A stretch of DNA of 42,171 nucleotides from an uncultured Pelagibacteraceae bacterium (GTDB taxonomy: Bacteria; Pseudomonadota; Alphaproteobacteria; Pelagibacterales; Pelagibacteraceae): NCBI GenBank assembly GCA_902597575.1, contig CACJYF010000008.1, positions 1 through 42,171 of the forward strand, in the 5' to 3' direction. This document shows positions 1 to 9,202 of the stretch, in pieces (position 1 is the stretch's first letter; the number at the start of each line of letters is the position of its first letter). Under the pieces are notes generated by a model that was not told the DNA's origin, ran no database searches, and saw only the letters and a list, made by a program, of their open reading frames with translations. The translations under genes and the position numbers were made by a program.

Positions 1-1
1 A

Positions 2-223
2 AAAGAAATTCGCATTGATGATGATCAAGACTCTATTTGGTTGACTGTTGATATTGGTGAGGGAGCAAGCTGTCATGTTGGATATAGATCTTGTTTTTAT
101 AGATCTATACCTTTAGGAATAATTCATAATGGAAGAGAAGTAAAAATGAAGTTTTTAGAAAAAGAAAAAAAATTTGACCCAGAAAAAGTATACAAAGGTG
201 AACCAAACCCTACAAAAATTTGA
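2..223 (+). CDS. hisI: Phosphoribosyl-AMP cyclohydrolase, C-terminal part (cut by left edge)
   Basis: HisI opens the ring of phosphoribosyl-AMP in the third step of histidine synthesis, in the cytosol. Only the last ~73 residues are in the window; the reading frame is open from base 2 without a start, so the gene begins to the left. The visible part carries the family's metal-binding end, with an aspartate-rich DDDQDSIWL stretch followed by ASCHVGYRSCFYR, which matches the conserved GPACHTG.RSCFYR block holding two zinc cysteines. The tail after FYR is short and there is no HisE domain, so this is the single-domain form. The ORF track starts at an internal TTG (41), which is not a real start. 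The next gene follows after 3 bases, suggesting co-transcription. Confidence 0.85.
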   Translation, partial: KEIRIDDDQDSIWLTVDIGEGASCHVGYRSCFYRSIPLGIIHNGREVKMKFLEKEKKFDPEKVYKGEPNPTKI

Positions 224-226
224 ATT

Positions 227-859
227 ATGAAAAACAATTACGGCTTAATTAAACCTTTCGGTCCATCTATTTTTAAAGCAAAAATTCCGGATGAATTGGT
301 TAAGAAATTAAATGATTATATTGATAAGACAATTAATAATGAAGAACAATTTAAAGAACTTGATGTAGGTAAAACTTTAGTTGGTGATGTAAAACAAGAA
401 TTCAGATTAGATAAAAAAATAGTTGAAGAAAGCGGCTGGTTGAAATTTTTAGGAGACTCAGTGGCTGCATGGATTTATAGAGATATGGAGCAAAAAATTT
501 CAGAGTTTAAGTTAATTGAAACTTGGGTAGTAAGACAATTTAAAAATGAATATAATCCCATACATTGGCACTCTGGCCACGTTTCAGGAGCAGGTTTTCT
601 CAAAGTGCCTAAAACTTTTGGAAAACACTATCAAGAGAATAAAGCAAACTACAGAGGAGGAAACCTGGACTTAATAGATGGAAGTAGAAGATTTTTATCA
701 CCATCAAGATATCCAATTGAACCAAAAGTTGGAGATTTTTATTTTTTTCCTCATTATTTAATGCATACCGTTTATCCTTTTAAAGATACAGATGATGAAA
801 GACGCTCGATTTCATTTAATGGGCTAATAGATAATAAAATTTTTAATATATTTGGATAA
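227..859 (+). CDS. 2-oxoglutarate/Fe(II)-dependent oxygenase-like protein
   Basis: 210 residues. It looks like the small 2OG-Fe(II) oxygenase family often annotated as 'putative 2OG-Fe(II) oxygenase' in marine bacteria and phages. Seen in the sequence: a His cluster NPIHWHSGHVSGAGFL around residues 110-124, a GDFYFFPHYLMHTVYPF strand around 170-185 providing a distal histidine (about H180), and ERRSISFNG after it, where the arginine would bind 2-oxoglutarate. This order is that of the double-stranded beta-helix fold. The substrate is unknown. The gene lies 3 bases after hisI and directly before the DUF2237 gene, so the three probably share a transcript, but nothing links the enzyme to histidine synthesis. 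Family assignment is fairly firm; the reaction is not known. Confidence 0.7.
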   Translation: MKNNYGLIKPFGPSIFKAKIPDELVKKLNDYIDKTINNEEQFKELDVGKTLVGDVKQEFRLDKKIVEESGWLKFLGDSVAAWIYRDMEQKISEFKLIETWVVRQFKNEYNPIHWHSGHVSGAGFLKVPKTFGKHYQENKANYRGGNLDLIDGSRRFLSPSRYPIEPKVGDFYFFPHYLMHTVYPFKDTDDERRSISFNGLIDNKIFNIFG

Positions 860-863
860 ATCA

Positions 864-1229
864 ATGCAAAAAAATGTTTTGGGTGAAAATCTAGAAAGTT
901 GTTCATTGGATCCACTTACTGGATGGTATAGAGATGGCTGTTGTAACACTGATGAGAATGACAGAGGTTTACACACCGTTTGTGCAAAAGTAACTACCGA
1001 ATTTTTAGAATGGTGTAAAGAAGCTGGTAACGATTTAATTACGCCACATCCGGAATATGGTTTTCCTGGTTTAAAGGATGGAGATGGATGGTGTGTATGT
1101 GCTAGCTGGTATGCTAGAGCTGTCGAAGCTGGTAAAGGTTGTCCAATTTATCTAAAAAGTACACATGAAAATACTCTGAAAATTTTACCTATCGAAACTT
1201 TAAAAAAATTTGCAATAGATTTGTCTTAA
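864..1229 (+). CDS. DUF2237 family protein
   Basis: About 121 residues, with the family hallmarks nearly end to end: NVLGENLESCSLDPLTGW, then RDGCCNTDENDRGLHTVC, TPHPEYGFPGLKDGD.WCVCA and a C-terminal CPIYLKSTHE. The protein is rich in cysteine, but no function is established for the family. The ORF track begins at a TTG (852) that overlaps the previous gene by 8 bases. The first ATG at 864 sits just before the conserved QKNVLGENL and gives a 4-base gap, so I prefer it. The stop codon abuts the stop of the convergent ETF-QO gene with no spacer at all. Confidence 0.8.
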   Translation: MQKNVLGENLESCSLDPLTGWYRDGCCNTDENDRGLHTVCAKVTTEFLEWCKEAGNDLITPHPEYGFPGLKDGDGWCVCASWYARAVEAGKGCPIYLKSTHENTLKILPIETLKKFAIDLS

Positions 1230-2849
1230 TTACATATTCCCGTATTTAGGGCCACCCCCACCTTCAGGTGTTACCCAAGTGATATTTTGAGAAGGTTCTT
1301 TTATGTCACAAGTTTTACAATGAATACAATTTTGAGAGTTAATAACAAATCTATTAGATCCATTATCCTTTTGAACTTCATAAACGCCTGCTGGACAATA
1401 CCTTTGCGCGGGTTCGTCATATTCATTTAATGTATAGTTAATTGGTAATGACGGATCTTTAAGTTTTAAATGAATAGGTTGATTGTCTACATGGTTTGTG
1501 CCGGTGAGATAAACTGAACTCGTTTTATCAAAAGTAATAACGTTATCTGGCTTAGGATAGTCAATTTTAGGCATTTTATTTGCTGGTTTTAATGTTTGAT
1601 GGTCAGCGTGTTTGTGTTTTAGTGTAAATGGTAATTTTCCTCTAAACAAAATTTGATCGATACCTGTGAAAATAATTCCTAAAATTAAGCCCCAATTAAA
1701 ACTAGGCTTAACATTTCTTGCTTCATAAAGCTCTTTGTATAACCAACTTTTTTTTAATTTTTCCTCAAAAATTGATAGCTCTTTATTATCCTTAATATGG
1801 TCATTAATTGTTTCTGCTGCAATTATTCCACTTTTCATAGCAGTATGAGATCCTTTTATCTTGGGCATATTCAAAGTACCTGCATCACACCCAATCAATA
1901 ATGCTCCAGGCATAAACATTTTTGGCAAACTTTGAAAGCCACCTTCTATTAAAGCTCTAGCGCCATAGGAAATTCTTTTTCCACCCTCAATAATTTTTCT
2001 AATTGCAGGATGCGTCTTGAATCTTTGAAATTCATCGAATGGTGACAAATGAGGATTTTGATAATCCAAACCGATTACATAACCTAAGAATATTTGTTTA
2101 TTTTCTGCATGATAGATAAAACTTCCTCCGTAGGTACTATTATCTAACGGCCAGCCAGCAGTATGCATTACCAAACCTTCTTGGTGATTTTTTTCATCCA
2201 CTTCCCATATCTCTTTAAATCCTATTCCATATTGTTGTGGATCTTTATCTTTATCAAGATTAAATTTTTTAATTAATTGTTTTCCTAAGTGACCTCTGCA
2301 ACCTTCTGCAAAAACAGTAACCTTTCCCAATAAATCGATACCTGGCTCAAAACTATCTTTTTTGTTTCCCTCTTTATCAATACCCATATCTTGAGTTGCT
2401 ACACCTTTTACAGAACCATCATCATTAAATAAAATTTCACTTGCTGGAAATCCAGGGAAAATTTCAACACCAAGCGCTTCTGCTTGTTCTGCGAGCCATC
2501 TACATAAGTTCGCAAGGCTTATAATATAATTCTTATGATTTTTTTGAACTGCTGGTAATAACCATGTTGGCCAGCTTAATGATTTATTTTTTCCTAAAAA
2601 TAAAAATTTTTCTTTGGTAACTTTAGTTTTAATAGGTGAATTCAATTCTTTCCAACCTGGAATTAATTCATCTAAAGCTCTTGTTTCAAATACATTTCCA
2701 CTTAAAATATGGGCACCAATTTCTGATGCTTTTTCTAACAAGCAAATGTTTAGTTCTGAATTTAATTGTTTTAACTTTATAGCTGTAGCTAATCCTGATG
2801 GACCGCCACCTACAATTACTACATCATATTCCATTGTCTCTCTGGACAT
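1230..2849 (-). CDS. Electron transfer flavoprotein-ubiquinone oxidoreductase
   Basis: 539 residues, normal family length. The enzyme takes electrons from reduced ETF and passes them to ubiquinone at the inner membrane. An N-terminal FAD motif DVVIVGGGPSGLATA (about residues 9-23) is followed by the typical ETF-QO body. The C-terminal 4Fe-4S domain is seen as RYCPAGVYEV and then NSQNCIHCKTCDIKEPSQN, with the end WVTPEGGGGPKYGNM that is nearly invariant in the family. It is the last gene of a run DMGDH-like, etfB, etfA, ETF-QO, with 23 bases between etfA and this gene. The full chain from flavin dehydrogenase to quinone pool is therefore encoded together. Identification is firm. Confidence 0.95.
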   Translation of the reverse strand: MSRETMEYDVVIVGGGPSGLATAIKLKQLNSELNICLLEKASEIGAHILSGNVFETRALDELIPGWKELNSPIKTKVTKEKFLFLGKNKSLSWPTWLLPAVQKNHKNYIISLANLCRWLAEQAEALGVEIFPGFPASEILFNDDGSVKGVATQDMGIDKEGNKKDSFEPGIDLLGKVTVFAEGCRGHLGKQLIKKFNLDKDKDPQQYGIGFKEIWEVDEKNHQEGLVMHTAGWPLDNSTYGGSFIYHAENKQIFLGYVIGLDYQNPHLSPFDEFQRFKTHPAIRKIIEGGKRISYGARALIEGGFQSLPKMFMPGALLIGCDAGTLNMPKIKGSHTAMKSGIIAAETINDHIKDNKELSIFEEKLKKSWLYKELYEARNVKPSFNWGLILGIIFTGIDQILFRGKLPFTLKHKHADHQTLKPANKMPKIDYPKPDNVITFDKTSSVYLTGTNHVDNQPIHLKLKDPSLPINYTLNEYDEPAQRYCPAGVYEVQKDNGSNRFVINSQNCIHCKTCDIKEPSQNITWVTPEGGGGPKYGNM

Positions 2850-2872
2850 AAATTAATTTTTTACAGATTATA

Positions 2873-3826
2873 TTATTTTTGTATAGTGTTTAATTTGTTT
2901 AATTCCTCTAAGAATTGAGGAACTGCCTCAAAAAGATCAGCTTCAAGACCATAGTCTGCAACACTAAAAATTGGTGCTTCTCCATCTTTATTTATTGCGA
3001 CAATTACTTTACTTTCTTTCATTCCTGCTAAGTGCTGGATGGCCCCTGAGATACCAACAGCAATATATAAGTCAGGGACAACAACTTTACCTGTTTGACC
3101 AACTTGGTGATCGTTACTTATATATCCAGCATCAACTGCTGCTCTAGATGCTCCAATTGCTGCATTTAATTTATCAGCTAAAGAGGTAATAAGTTTAAAA
3201 TTATCTCCACTCTGCATTCCTCTACCACCTGATACAACAACTCTAGCAGTGCCAAGTTCAGGTCTATCCGATTTTACCTCTTCTCTTTTTACAAACTTTG
3301 TTTTTGAAAATTCCTCACTGGCTTCAGCTTTTTCTATTGATGCTGATCCACCAGAACTTTCACAAGCGTCAAACGATGTTGGTCTTATAGTTACACATTT
3401 TTTTGTATCTTTACTTTTTACTGTTGCAAAAGCATTTCCAGCATAAATTGGTCGCAAAAAAGTATCGGGAGCAATAACTTTAGTTATATCACTGATTTGA
3501 GATGTATCTAGAGCAGCAGCAATTCTTGGCATTAAATTTTTACCAAAAGTATTTGCTGAACTTATTATGTGCGAATAGTTATCGGCTAATTTCACAATTA
3601 CTGGTGCAAAATTTTCAGCAACAAAATTCTCGTAGTAATCTGCTTCGACTTGGATAACTTTCTTAACAAATTCTAATTTTGATAATGCTTTTGCTGCTTC
3701 GTCACATTTATTTCCAATAATTACAGCGTGAACATCATTGTCAATCTGTGATGCTGCGGTTGCTGCATTAAGTGTAAATGGCTTCAATTCTTTATTATTA
3801 TGTTCTGCAATTAATAAAACTGACAT
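2873..3826 (-). CDS. etfA: Electron transfer flavoprotein alpha subunit
   Basis: 317 residues. The alpha subunit pairs with EtfB and holds the FAD that collects electrons from flavin dehydrogenases. The C-terminal FAD domain is unmistakable: [15 protein letters not shown] (about 198 onward), then [24 protein letters not shown] and [16 protein letters not shown], all in canonical order. The start ATG directly follows the etfB stop (no gap), so translation is probably coupled. Its natural partners in the operon are the upstream DMGDH-like dehydrogenase as donor and the downstream ETF-QO as acceptor. No unusual features seen. Confidence 0.95.
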   Translation of the reverse strand: MSVLLIAEHNNKELKPFTLNAATAASQIDNDVHAVIIGNKCDEAAKALSKLEFVKKVIQVEADYYENFVAENFAPVIVKLADNYSHIISSANTFGKNLMPRIAAALDTSQISDITKVIAPDTFLRPIYAGNAFATVKSKDTKKCVTIRPTSFDACESSGGSASIEKAEASEEFSKTKFVKREEVKSDRPELGTARVVVSGGRGMQSGDNFKLITSLADKLNAAIGASRAAVDAGYISNDHQVGQTGKVVVPDLYIAVGISGAIQHLAGMKESKVIVAINKDGEAPIFSVADYGLEADLFEAVPQFLEELNKLNTIQK

Positions 3827-4576
3827 TTAAATTACCTTAGCTTCATTTTTTAATTTGTGAACCAATTCAGATACACTAGCAACTTTAATGCCAGCTTTTC
3901 TTTTAGGTGGTTCCTCAACTTTAATTTGTTCGATTCTTGGGCTTATATCTACTCCTAAATCTGACGCATTTAATTGTTCAATAGGTTTTTTTTTGGCTTT
4001 CATTATATTTGGTAATGAAGCGTATCTTGGTTCATTTAATCTTAGATCACATGTTACTATTGCTGGAACATTTATTTCTATTGTTTCTAAACCTTCATCT
4101 ATTTCTCTTGTCACCTCTAACTTGTCATCTTTGATATCAATTTTAGATGCAAAGGTAGCTTGAGGCCAATTAAGAAGTGCACTTAACATTTGACCTGTTT
4201 GATTGCAATCGTCATCGATTGCCTGTTTACCCATAAAAACTAAATCTGGTTTTTCTTTTTCAACAATTTTTTGTAATAATTTAGAAACGGAAAGAGGTTC
4301 AACAACACCTTCTGTTTTAACGAGTATTCCTCTATCAGCTCCAACTGCCAGTGCTTTACGAACTGTTTCTTGTGCTTTCTCTTCCCCAATACTTACTGCT
4401 ACTACCTCTGTCGCCTTACCAGCTTCTTTAATCTTTACCGCCTCTTCAATTGCATTATCATCTGGTGGATTAGTTGACATTTTAACATTGTCAGTCACTA
4501 CACCCGAGTTGTCCTCTTTCACTCTGATTTGAACATTGTAATCAATTACTCTTTTTACTGCTACTAAAATTTTCAT
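3827..4576 (-). CDS. etfB: Electron transfer flavoprotein beta subunit
   Basis: 249 residues, the usual length. EtfB forms the heterodimer with EtfA and binds AMP. It opens with [20 protein letters not shown] and carries [36 protein letters not shown] and, near residues 178-195, [20 protein letters not shown]. The last is the recognition loop that docks onto partner dehydrogenases. Its ATG overlaps the stop codon of the preceding dehydrogenase gene by one base (TAATG), so the dehydrogenase and its electron acceptor are translationally coupled. This is strong context for a dedicated donor-acceptor pair. Confidence 0.95.
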   Translation of the reverse strand: MKILVAVKRVIDYNVQIRVKEDNSGVVTDNVKMSTNPPDDNAIEEAVKIKEAGKATEVVAVSIGEEKAQETVRKALAVGADRGILVKTEGVVEPLSVSKLLQKIVEKEKPDLVFMGKQAIDDDCNQTGQMLSALLNWPQATFASKIDIKDDKLEVTREIDEGLETIEINVPAIVTCDLRLNEPRYASLPNIMKAKKKPIEQLNASDLGVDISPRIEQIKVEEPPKRKAGIKVASVSELVHKLKNEAKVI

Positions 4577-7008
4577 TAGGCTCTCAATAATTTGTTTTCA
4601 GAATCATATGGACTTTCTTCAAGAATTGTAGCCTCATACATCTTACCAAGAATATCAACTTTTAGTTTCTCTCCAACATTAGCTAAGTCAGGTTTTACCA
4701 TTGCTAAAGCTATTGATTTATCAATTCTAAATCCGTATTCACCCCCAGTTGCCCTTCCTACAACTTTGTTATCTTTATAAATTGGATTATTTCCTAATAC
4801 GTCAGAGTCTGTTGTATTGTGAACTTCAAGAGTAACCAATTTATTATCAAAACCTTTTTCTCTCCATTTGTTCAAAGCTTCTAGGCCAATAAAATTTCCT
4901 TTATTTGGATGAACAAATCTATCTAAACCAGATTCATAAGGAGAATATTCAATAGATAATTCAGTTCCTACAAGCTTATAAGATTTTTCAATTCTTAAAC
5001 TATTCATCGCTCTAATACCAAATGGTTTAATTCCTAAATCTTTACCTGCTTCCATTAGTTTATCAAAAATATGGTTTTGGTATTCAATTGGGTGATGTAA
5101 TTCCCATCCTAATTCTCCAACAAAATTTACTCTCATGGCATTAACTGGCGCATATCCAACATTAACATTTTTAGCAGTTAACCATTTAAAATTTTCATTT
5201 GAAAAATCATCTGTTGAAACCTTGCTCATTAATTCTCTTGCTTTAGGACCTGCAATAACTAGAACTCCAGTGCTATTAGTTAGATCTTCAAATATCACAG
5301 AGCCATCTGTTGGCATCCATTTTTGTATCCAATCATGATCTAATCTTAAGTTTGCTCCAGCAGAAACGAGATAATAGCTATTATCTGCCTCTTTCATAAT
5401 TGTAAATTCTGAATGAACACCACCCTTAGTATTAAGTGCATGACATAAATTAATTCTTCCAATTTTTTTCGGAAGTTTATTAGCAACTAAGTAGTCAAGA
5501 AATTCCTCAGCTTTTGGTCCTTTAATCCTACATTTTGCAAATGCAGTCATATCTAAAAGTCCAACGTTTTTTTTCACATTCTCACATTCTTTTTTTATTG
5601 CATCAAACCATTTTGATCTTCTAAAAGACCAGTCATCTTTTTGTTCCATTCCATCAGTTGCAAAAAAATTAGGACGTTCCCATCCAAATTTTTGTCCAAA
5701 TACAGCTCCTAAGGCTTTCATTCTTTCATAACACGGTGCAGTTCGTAAAGGTCTTGCTGCTGGTCTTTCTTCATCAGGATAATGAACTATAAAAACATGG
5801 CTATAAGCCTCCTCATTTTTAGCTTTCAAATAAGACTTGGTGGCATAATTTCCATATCGTCTTGGTTCTACACCTAGCATGTCTATGGTTGGCTCTCCAT
5901 CTACAATCCATTCTGCTAATTGCCAACCAGCACCGCCTGCAGCAGTTATTCCAAAGCTATGCCCCTCGTTAATCCAAAAATTTTTTAAACCCCATGCAGG
6001 GCCAACTATAGGGTTTCCATCAGGAGTATAGCAGATTGCTCCATTATAAACTTTTTTAACTCCTACTTCTCCAAAAGCAGGTACACGATGTATTGCACCT
6101 TCAATATGTGGAGCAAGTCTATCTAAATCTTCCTGAAATAATTCGTACTCTGAATTTTTTGAAGGTCCTTCGACATAACAAGCTGGAGCACCATCTTCAT
6201 ATGGGCCTAGGATTAATCCGCCAGCTTCTTCTCTCATGTACCATCTACTGTCACTATCTCTTAAGACTCCCATCTCTGGTAGCCCCTCTTTTTTTCTTTT
6301 TTGAATTTCTGGATGTGGCTCTGTTACAATGTATTGATGTTCAACAGGTATGACTGGAATATCTAATCCAACCATTTCACCTGTTTGTCGTGCAAAATTA
6401 CCTGAACAAGAAATCACATGTTCACATTCAATTGAACCTTTATCAGTTTCAACTATCCATCCGTCTTTAGTTTGTTTCATAGATAAAACAGTTGTGTTTC
6501 GATAGATTTCAGCTCCTCTGTTTCTTGCACCTGTTGCAAGAGCTTGAGTTAAATCTGCTGGCTGAATATATCCATCTTCAGGGTGTTGTATTGCTCCAAC
6601 TAAATCATCTGTATGACATAAAGGCCAAATTTCTTTTACTTGTTGAGGTGTTAAAAATTTTACATCAACTCCTATAGTTTTTGCTACTCCTGCATATTGA
6701 TGATACTCATCCATTCTATCTTTTGTGCTAGCTAAACGAATGTTTGAAACTACACTAAAGCCAACATTTTTTCCTGTTTCTTCCTCTAATGTCTTGTATA
6801 AATTGACAGCATATTTATGAAGTTGACCTACCGAATAACTCATATTAAATAGAGGCAGAAGCCCAGCAGCATGCCAGGTTGAACCTGAAGTAAGCTCTTT
6901 TCTCTCTACTAAAACAACATCTGACCAACCTTTTTTTGCGAGGTGGTATAGTGCACTTACACCTACTACACCTCCGCCAACTACAACTACTTTTGTTTTG
7001 CTTTTCAT
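4576..7008 (-). CDS. Dimethylglycine/sarcosine dehydrogenase-like FAD enzyme with GcvT C-terminal half
   Basis: 810 residues, the length of the DMGDH/SARDH family. The N-terminal half is an FAD amine oxidoreductase with [21 protein letters not shown] (about 7-27). GSTWHAAGL at about 42-50 holds the histidine (H46) that carries covalently attached FAD in mammalian dimethylglycine dehydrogenase. The second half is a GcvT-like tetrahydrofolate domain (about 430-800) that captures the released C1 unit as methylene-THF. Expected substrates are dimethylglycine or sarcosine, products of glycine betaine breakdown; sequence alone does not choose between them. Placement directly before etfB, etfA and ETF-QO shows where its electrons go. 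The start is preceded by AGGA on the coding strand at a plausible distance. Confidence 0.88.
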   Translation of the reverse strand: MKSKTKVVVVGGGVVGVSALYHLAKKGWSDVVLVERKELTSGSTWHAAGLLPLFNMSYSVGQLHKYAVNLYKTLEEETGKNVGFSVVSNIRLASTKDRMDEYHQYAGVAKTIGVDVKFLTPQQVKEIWPLCHTDDLVGAIQHPEDGYIQPADLTQALATGARNRGAEIYRNTTVLSMKQTKDGWIVETDKGSIECEHVISCSGNFARQTGEMVGLDIPVIPVEHQYIVTEPHPEIQKRKKEGLPEMGVLRDSDSRWYMREEAGGLILGPYEDGAPACYVEGPSKNSEYELFQEDLDRLAPHIEGAIHRVPAFGEVGVKKVYNGAICYTPDGNPIVGPAWGLKNFWINEGHSFGITAAGGAGWQLAEWIVDGEPTIDMLGVEPRRYGNYATKSYLKAKNEEAYSHVFIVHYPDEERPAARPLRTAPCYERMKALGAVFGQKFGWERPNFFATDGMEQKDDWSFRRSKWFDAIKKECENVKKNVGLLDMTAFAKCRIKGPKAEEFLDYLVANKLPKKIGRINLCHALNTKGGVHSEFTIMKEADNSYYLVSAGANLRLDHDWIQKWMPTDGSVIFEDLTNSTGVLVIAGPKARELMSKVSTDDFSNENFKWLTAKNVNVGYAPVNAMRVNFVGELGWELHHPIEYQNHIFDKLMEAGKDLGIKPFGIRAMNSLRIEKSYKLVGTELSIEYSPYESGLDRFVHPNKGNFIGLEALNKWREKGFDNKLVTLEVHNTTDSDVLGNNPIYKDNKVVGRATGGEYGFRIDKSIALAMVKPDLANVGEKLKVDILGKMYEATILEESPYDSENKLLRA

Positions 7009-7063
7009 AATCTAATTCCTACTAAATTTTCATTCATTCCGAAACAAAATTGTATCATGAGCA

Positions 7064-7537
7064 TTATATTGAGCTCCCTAATGACACAGGGCTTGAAACC
7101 ATAGTTGTCAACCAGCAGTTTTTTAAAGGTCCTTCTTCAGTATATTTTTCTACTTGCCAATTAAATTTATGATAAATTTTTTCTTTATCTAATATTATGA
7201 CTTCAAATTGAGCCCAGCTAGCATCACTTCTTACCTGAGTAATTGTATGGCTTAAGTGATTTATCATCATTTGATAATTGTCACTTTTTATCATTCTTTT
7301 AAATCTATCTAGAGGTCCTGTGACCTCTTTGTTGCTAGGATGAGCAAAATTCCAGGTCTGTTCTATCCCGCTATCCTTAAATCCATCATTATTTTTTTGT
7401 AAACCAAGCAATTGTATTTTTACAACTTCGGAAGGACTAATTTTACTATTTGGTTTGATTAATTCTGCGTTAGATACAGAAATAGAGATAAAAAAAATTG
7501 TTATAAATTTTAATAATAAAAATTTTTTTTTAAACAT
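7064..7537 (-). CDS. Secreted or periplasmic DUF4864-like protein
   Basis: 157 residues. A basic, hydrophobic N-terminus (MFKKKFLLLKFITIFFISISVSNA) with a plausible signal peptidase site after SNA at about residue 24 suggests export. The mature part begins LIKPNSKISPSEVVKIQLLGLQKN and ends with a tryptophan- and cysteine-containing WQVEKYTEEGPLKNCWLTT. This resembles the DUF4864 group, which has an NTF2-like layout but no assigned function. It lies between a CoA-binding protein gene (15 bases upstream) and the DMGDH-like gene, all on the minus strand, but no functional tie is evident. The DUF assignment is from memory of the motif pattern and is moderate. Confidence 0.6.
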   Translation of the reverse strand: MFKKKFLLLKFITIFFISISVSNAELIKPNSKISPSEVVKIQLLGLQKNNDGFKDSGIEQTWNFAHPSNKEVTGPLDRFKRMIKSDNYQMMINHLSHTITQVRSDASWAQFEVIILDKEKIYHKFNWQVEKYTEEGPLKNCWLTTMVSSPVSLGSSI

Positions 7538-7552
7538 AATCTATAATTTTAA

Positions 7553-7954
7553 TTAATTCAGATATTTTTCTACTTCAAGCTTAGTGCATTTATCTTCAAT
7601 ATAAATTATGTTATTTGCCTCAGCAATTTTCTTAGCTTCAGAATTCTTTATATTTAATTGAAGCCATAAAACTTTTGCATTAATCTTTATGGCATCATTA
7701 ACGATTTCAACTGCCTCATCAGAAGGTCTAAATACATCAACGATATCTACTGGCCCATCAATTTCTGAAACTTTTCCATACACTCTTTCACCTAATATTA
7801 CCTGACCTATAATAGTCGGATTAACTGGATAAACTTTATATCCATAATTTTGCAGATATTTCATTACTAGTGTTGAAGTTTTATTTAAATCTTTGCTAGC
7901 TCCAACTAAAGCAATATACTTATAATTTGAGAGAATGTCCTTGATATTGACCAT
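7553..7954 (-). CDS. CoA-binding domain protein (YccU-like)
   Basis: About 133 residues from the preferred start. It is a single Rossmann-like CoA_binding domain: IALVGASKDLNKTSTLVMKYLQNYGYKVYPVNP at the N-terminus, then VDIVDVFRPSDEAVEIV and, near the end, a short segment with a cysteine (EDKCTKLEVEKYL). Full-length succinyl-CoA synthetase alpha subunits share this fold, but here it stands alone, as in E. coli YccU. Function is unknown in this family. The ORF track extends it upstream to 8017 into the crotonase gene; the internal ATG at 7954 (MVNIKDILSNYK) leaves one base between the genes and fits the family start, so I chose it. Probably co-transcribed with the crotonase gene. Confidence 0.75.
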   Translation of the reverse strand: MVNIKDILSNYKYIALVGASKDLNKTSTLVMKYLQNYGYKVYPVNPTIIGQVILGERVYGKVSEIDGPVDIVDVFRPSDEAVEIVNDAIKINAKVLWLQLNIKNSEAKKIAEANNIIYIEDKCTKLEVEKYLN

Positions 7955-7955
7955 A

Positions 7956-8726
7956 TTATTTATTTTTCCAAACAGGTCTTCTTTTTTCAAGAAATGCTGC
8001 AATTCCCTCTTTTGCATCCATTGCCATCATGTTTTGTGTCATCATTCTACTGGTGTAAGCGTAAGCTTTTCTTAATGGCATTTCTAATTGCTTATAAAAT
8101 GTTTGTTTACCTATTTTAATTGTCAGATTTGATTTTGATGCGATTTTTTTTGCAATCTTTAAAACTTCATTGTTAAGTTTTGATTTTGGAAAAAAATCAT
8201 TAATTAATCCAATTTCTTTTGCATATTTTGCTGAAATCGGTTCGCCAGTTAATAACATTTGCATCATTGGTTTTCTTTTTATTTTTCTGCTTACTGCAAC
8301 CATAGGAGTACTACAAAACAAACCAATGTTCACGCCTGGCGTTGAGAACAATGCATCTCTAGAACTAAAAGCTAAATCACAACTTGCAACTAACTGACAT
8401 CCAGCAGCATATGCAGCCCCATGAACTTTAGCAATAACTGGCTTTCTACCCTCCACAATAAGTAACATAAGTTTTGAGCATAAATTGAATAGCTTTTGGT
8501 AATTCTTTTTTTTTTTTAAACTTTTTACTTCTTTTAAATTATGTCCTGCACTAAAACCTTTGCCAGCTCCCTCAATTATTATAACTTTAGTATTATTATC
8601 TTTATCCAATTTTTTAATAACGTTAATTAAATCTGTTAAATTTTTGAATGACAGTGAATTATAAGTTTTGGGCTCATTCATTATTATTCTTGAAATATCT
8701 TTTTGGTTAATAATCTTAATACTCAT
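7956..8726 (-). CDS. Enoyl-CoA hydratase/isomerase (crotonase) family protein, ECHDC3-like
   Basis: 256 residues, normal crotonase length. Oxyanion-hole elements are present: GAGKGFSAGHNLKEV (about 53-67) and AKVHGAAYAAGCQLVASCDLAF (about 99-120). The C-terminus MMAMDAKEGIAAFLEKRRPVWK resembles the ECHDC3 subgroup. At the place where classical hydratases have the first catalytic glutamate (PEI.IGT.PGAGG) this protein has TPGVNIGLFCSTP. The usual hydratase glutamate therefore appears to be missing and simple enoyl-CoA hydration is doubtful. A CoA thioester substrate is likely from the fold, and a CoA-binding protein gene follows after one base. Exact reaction unknown. Confidence 0.8.
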   Translation of the reverse strand: MSIKIINQKDISRIIMNEPKTYNSLSFKNLTDLINVIKKLDKDNNTKVIIIEGAGKGFSAGHNLKEVKSLKKKKNYQKLFNLCSKLMLLIVEGRKPVIAKVHGAAYAAGCQLVASCDLAFSSRDALFSTPGVNIGLFCSTPMVAVSRKIKRKPMMQMLLTGEPISAKYAKEIGLINDFFPKSKLNNEVLKIAKKIASKSNLTIKIGKQTFYKQLEMPLRKAYAYTSRMMTQNMMAMDAKEGIAAFLEKRRPVWKNK

Positions 8727-8732
8727 ATAGTT

Positions 8733-9107
8733 TTATTTAAGTTTACCTTCTTTTCTCATTTGTGCTCGAATTTTTGTTGCAGAGATTTCCTGAATTTCTT
8801 TTGATAATTCAATTTCTTCAATTTTATAACCTACACCTCTTCCATAACAAATATTGGTTATGTTTGGAACTAGCATAACCTTGAAACGTCCCTCAAATTC
8901 CGGATTAAGTCTATCGTCAATACTTTTTTTGACTGTCTTAAAATCAAATGGGTTATCGTCCACTCCTTGAACGTCTCTTATTTGAATACAAACTTGACCA
9001 GTTTTTTTTATTATTTCCTTAAATAAATTATAATGTCCATCATGAAATGGTTGCCATCGTCCTAGCATTTGAGCAGTTGGTTTTTTATTATCCCATTGAT
9101 AGCTCAC
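8733..9107 (-). CDS. Cytidylyltransferase-like nucleotidyltransferase
   Basis: 124 residues, close to the minimal HxGH nucleotidyltransferase fold. GRWQPFHDGHYNLF (about 17-30) is the nucleotide-binding G.F.P.H.GH motif. EISATKIRAQMRKEGKLK at the C-terminus is the ISSTxIR motif that closes the active site. It would transfer AMP or CMP from a nucleoside triphosphate onto a phosphorylated acceptor. The acceptor is unknown; the family also holds NMN/nicotinate, pantetheine-phosphate and glycerol-phosphate enzymes. It is 6 bases upstream of the crotonase gene and 95 bases after the sulfotransferase block. A small APS-kinase-like gene lies in the same run, which could supply a phosphorylated substrate (inference). 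Confidence 0.75.
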   Translation of the reverse strand: MSYQWDNKKPTAQMLGRWQPFHDGHYNLFKEIIKKTGQVCIQIRDVQGVDDNPFDFKTVKKSIDDRLNPEFEGRFKVMLVPNITNICYGRGVGYKIEEIELSKEIQEISATKIRAQMRKEGKLK

Positions 9108-9202
9108 TAAGTCTCCTTATTTTCAAATTTTATTAATGTATTATAAATTATTATTTTCTAAAAATACCAATATTTTTTAATTACTTTTTTAGATGTTCAA
9201 AT

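Noticed and set aside
3249-4532. Plus-strand ORFs at 3249, 3888 and 4203
   Set aside because: Antisense shadows of etfA and etfB.
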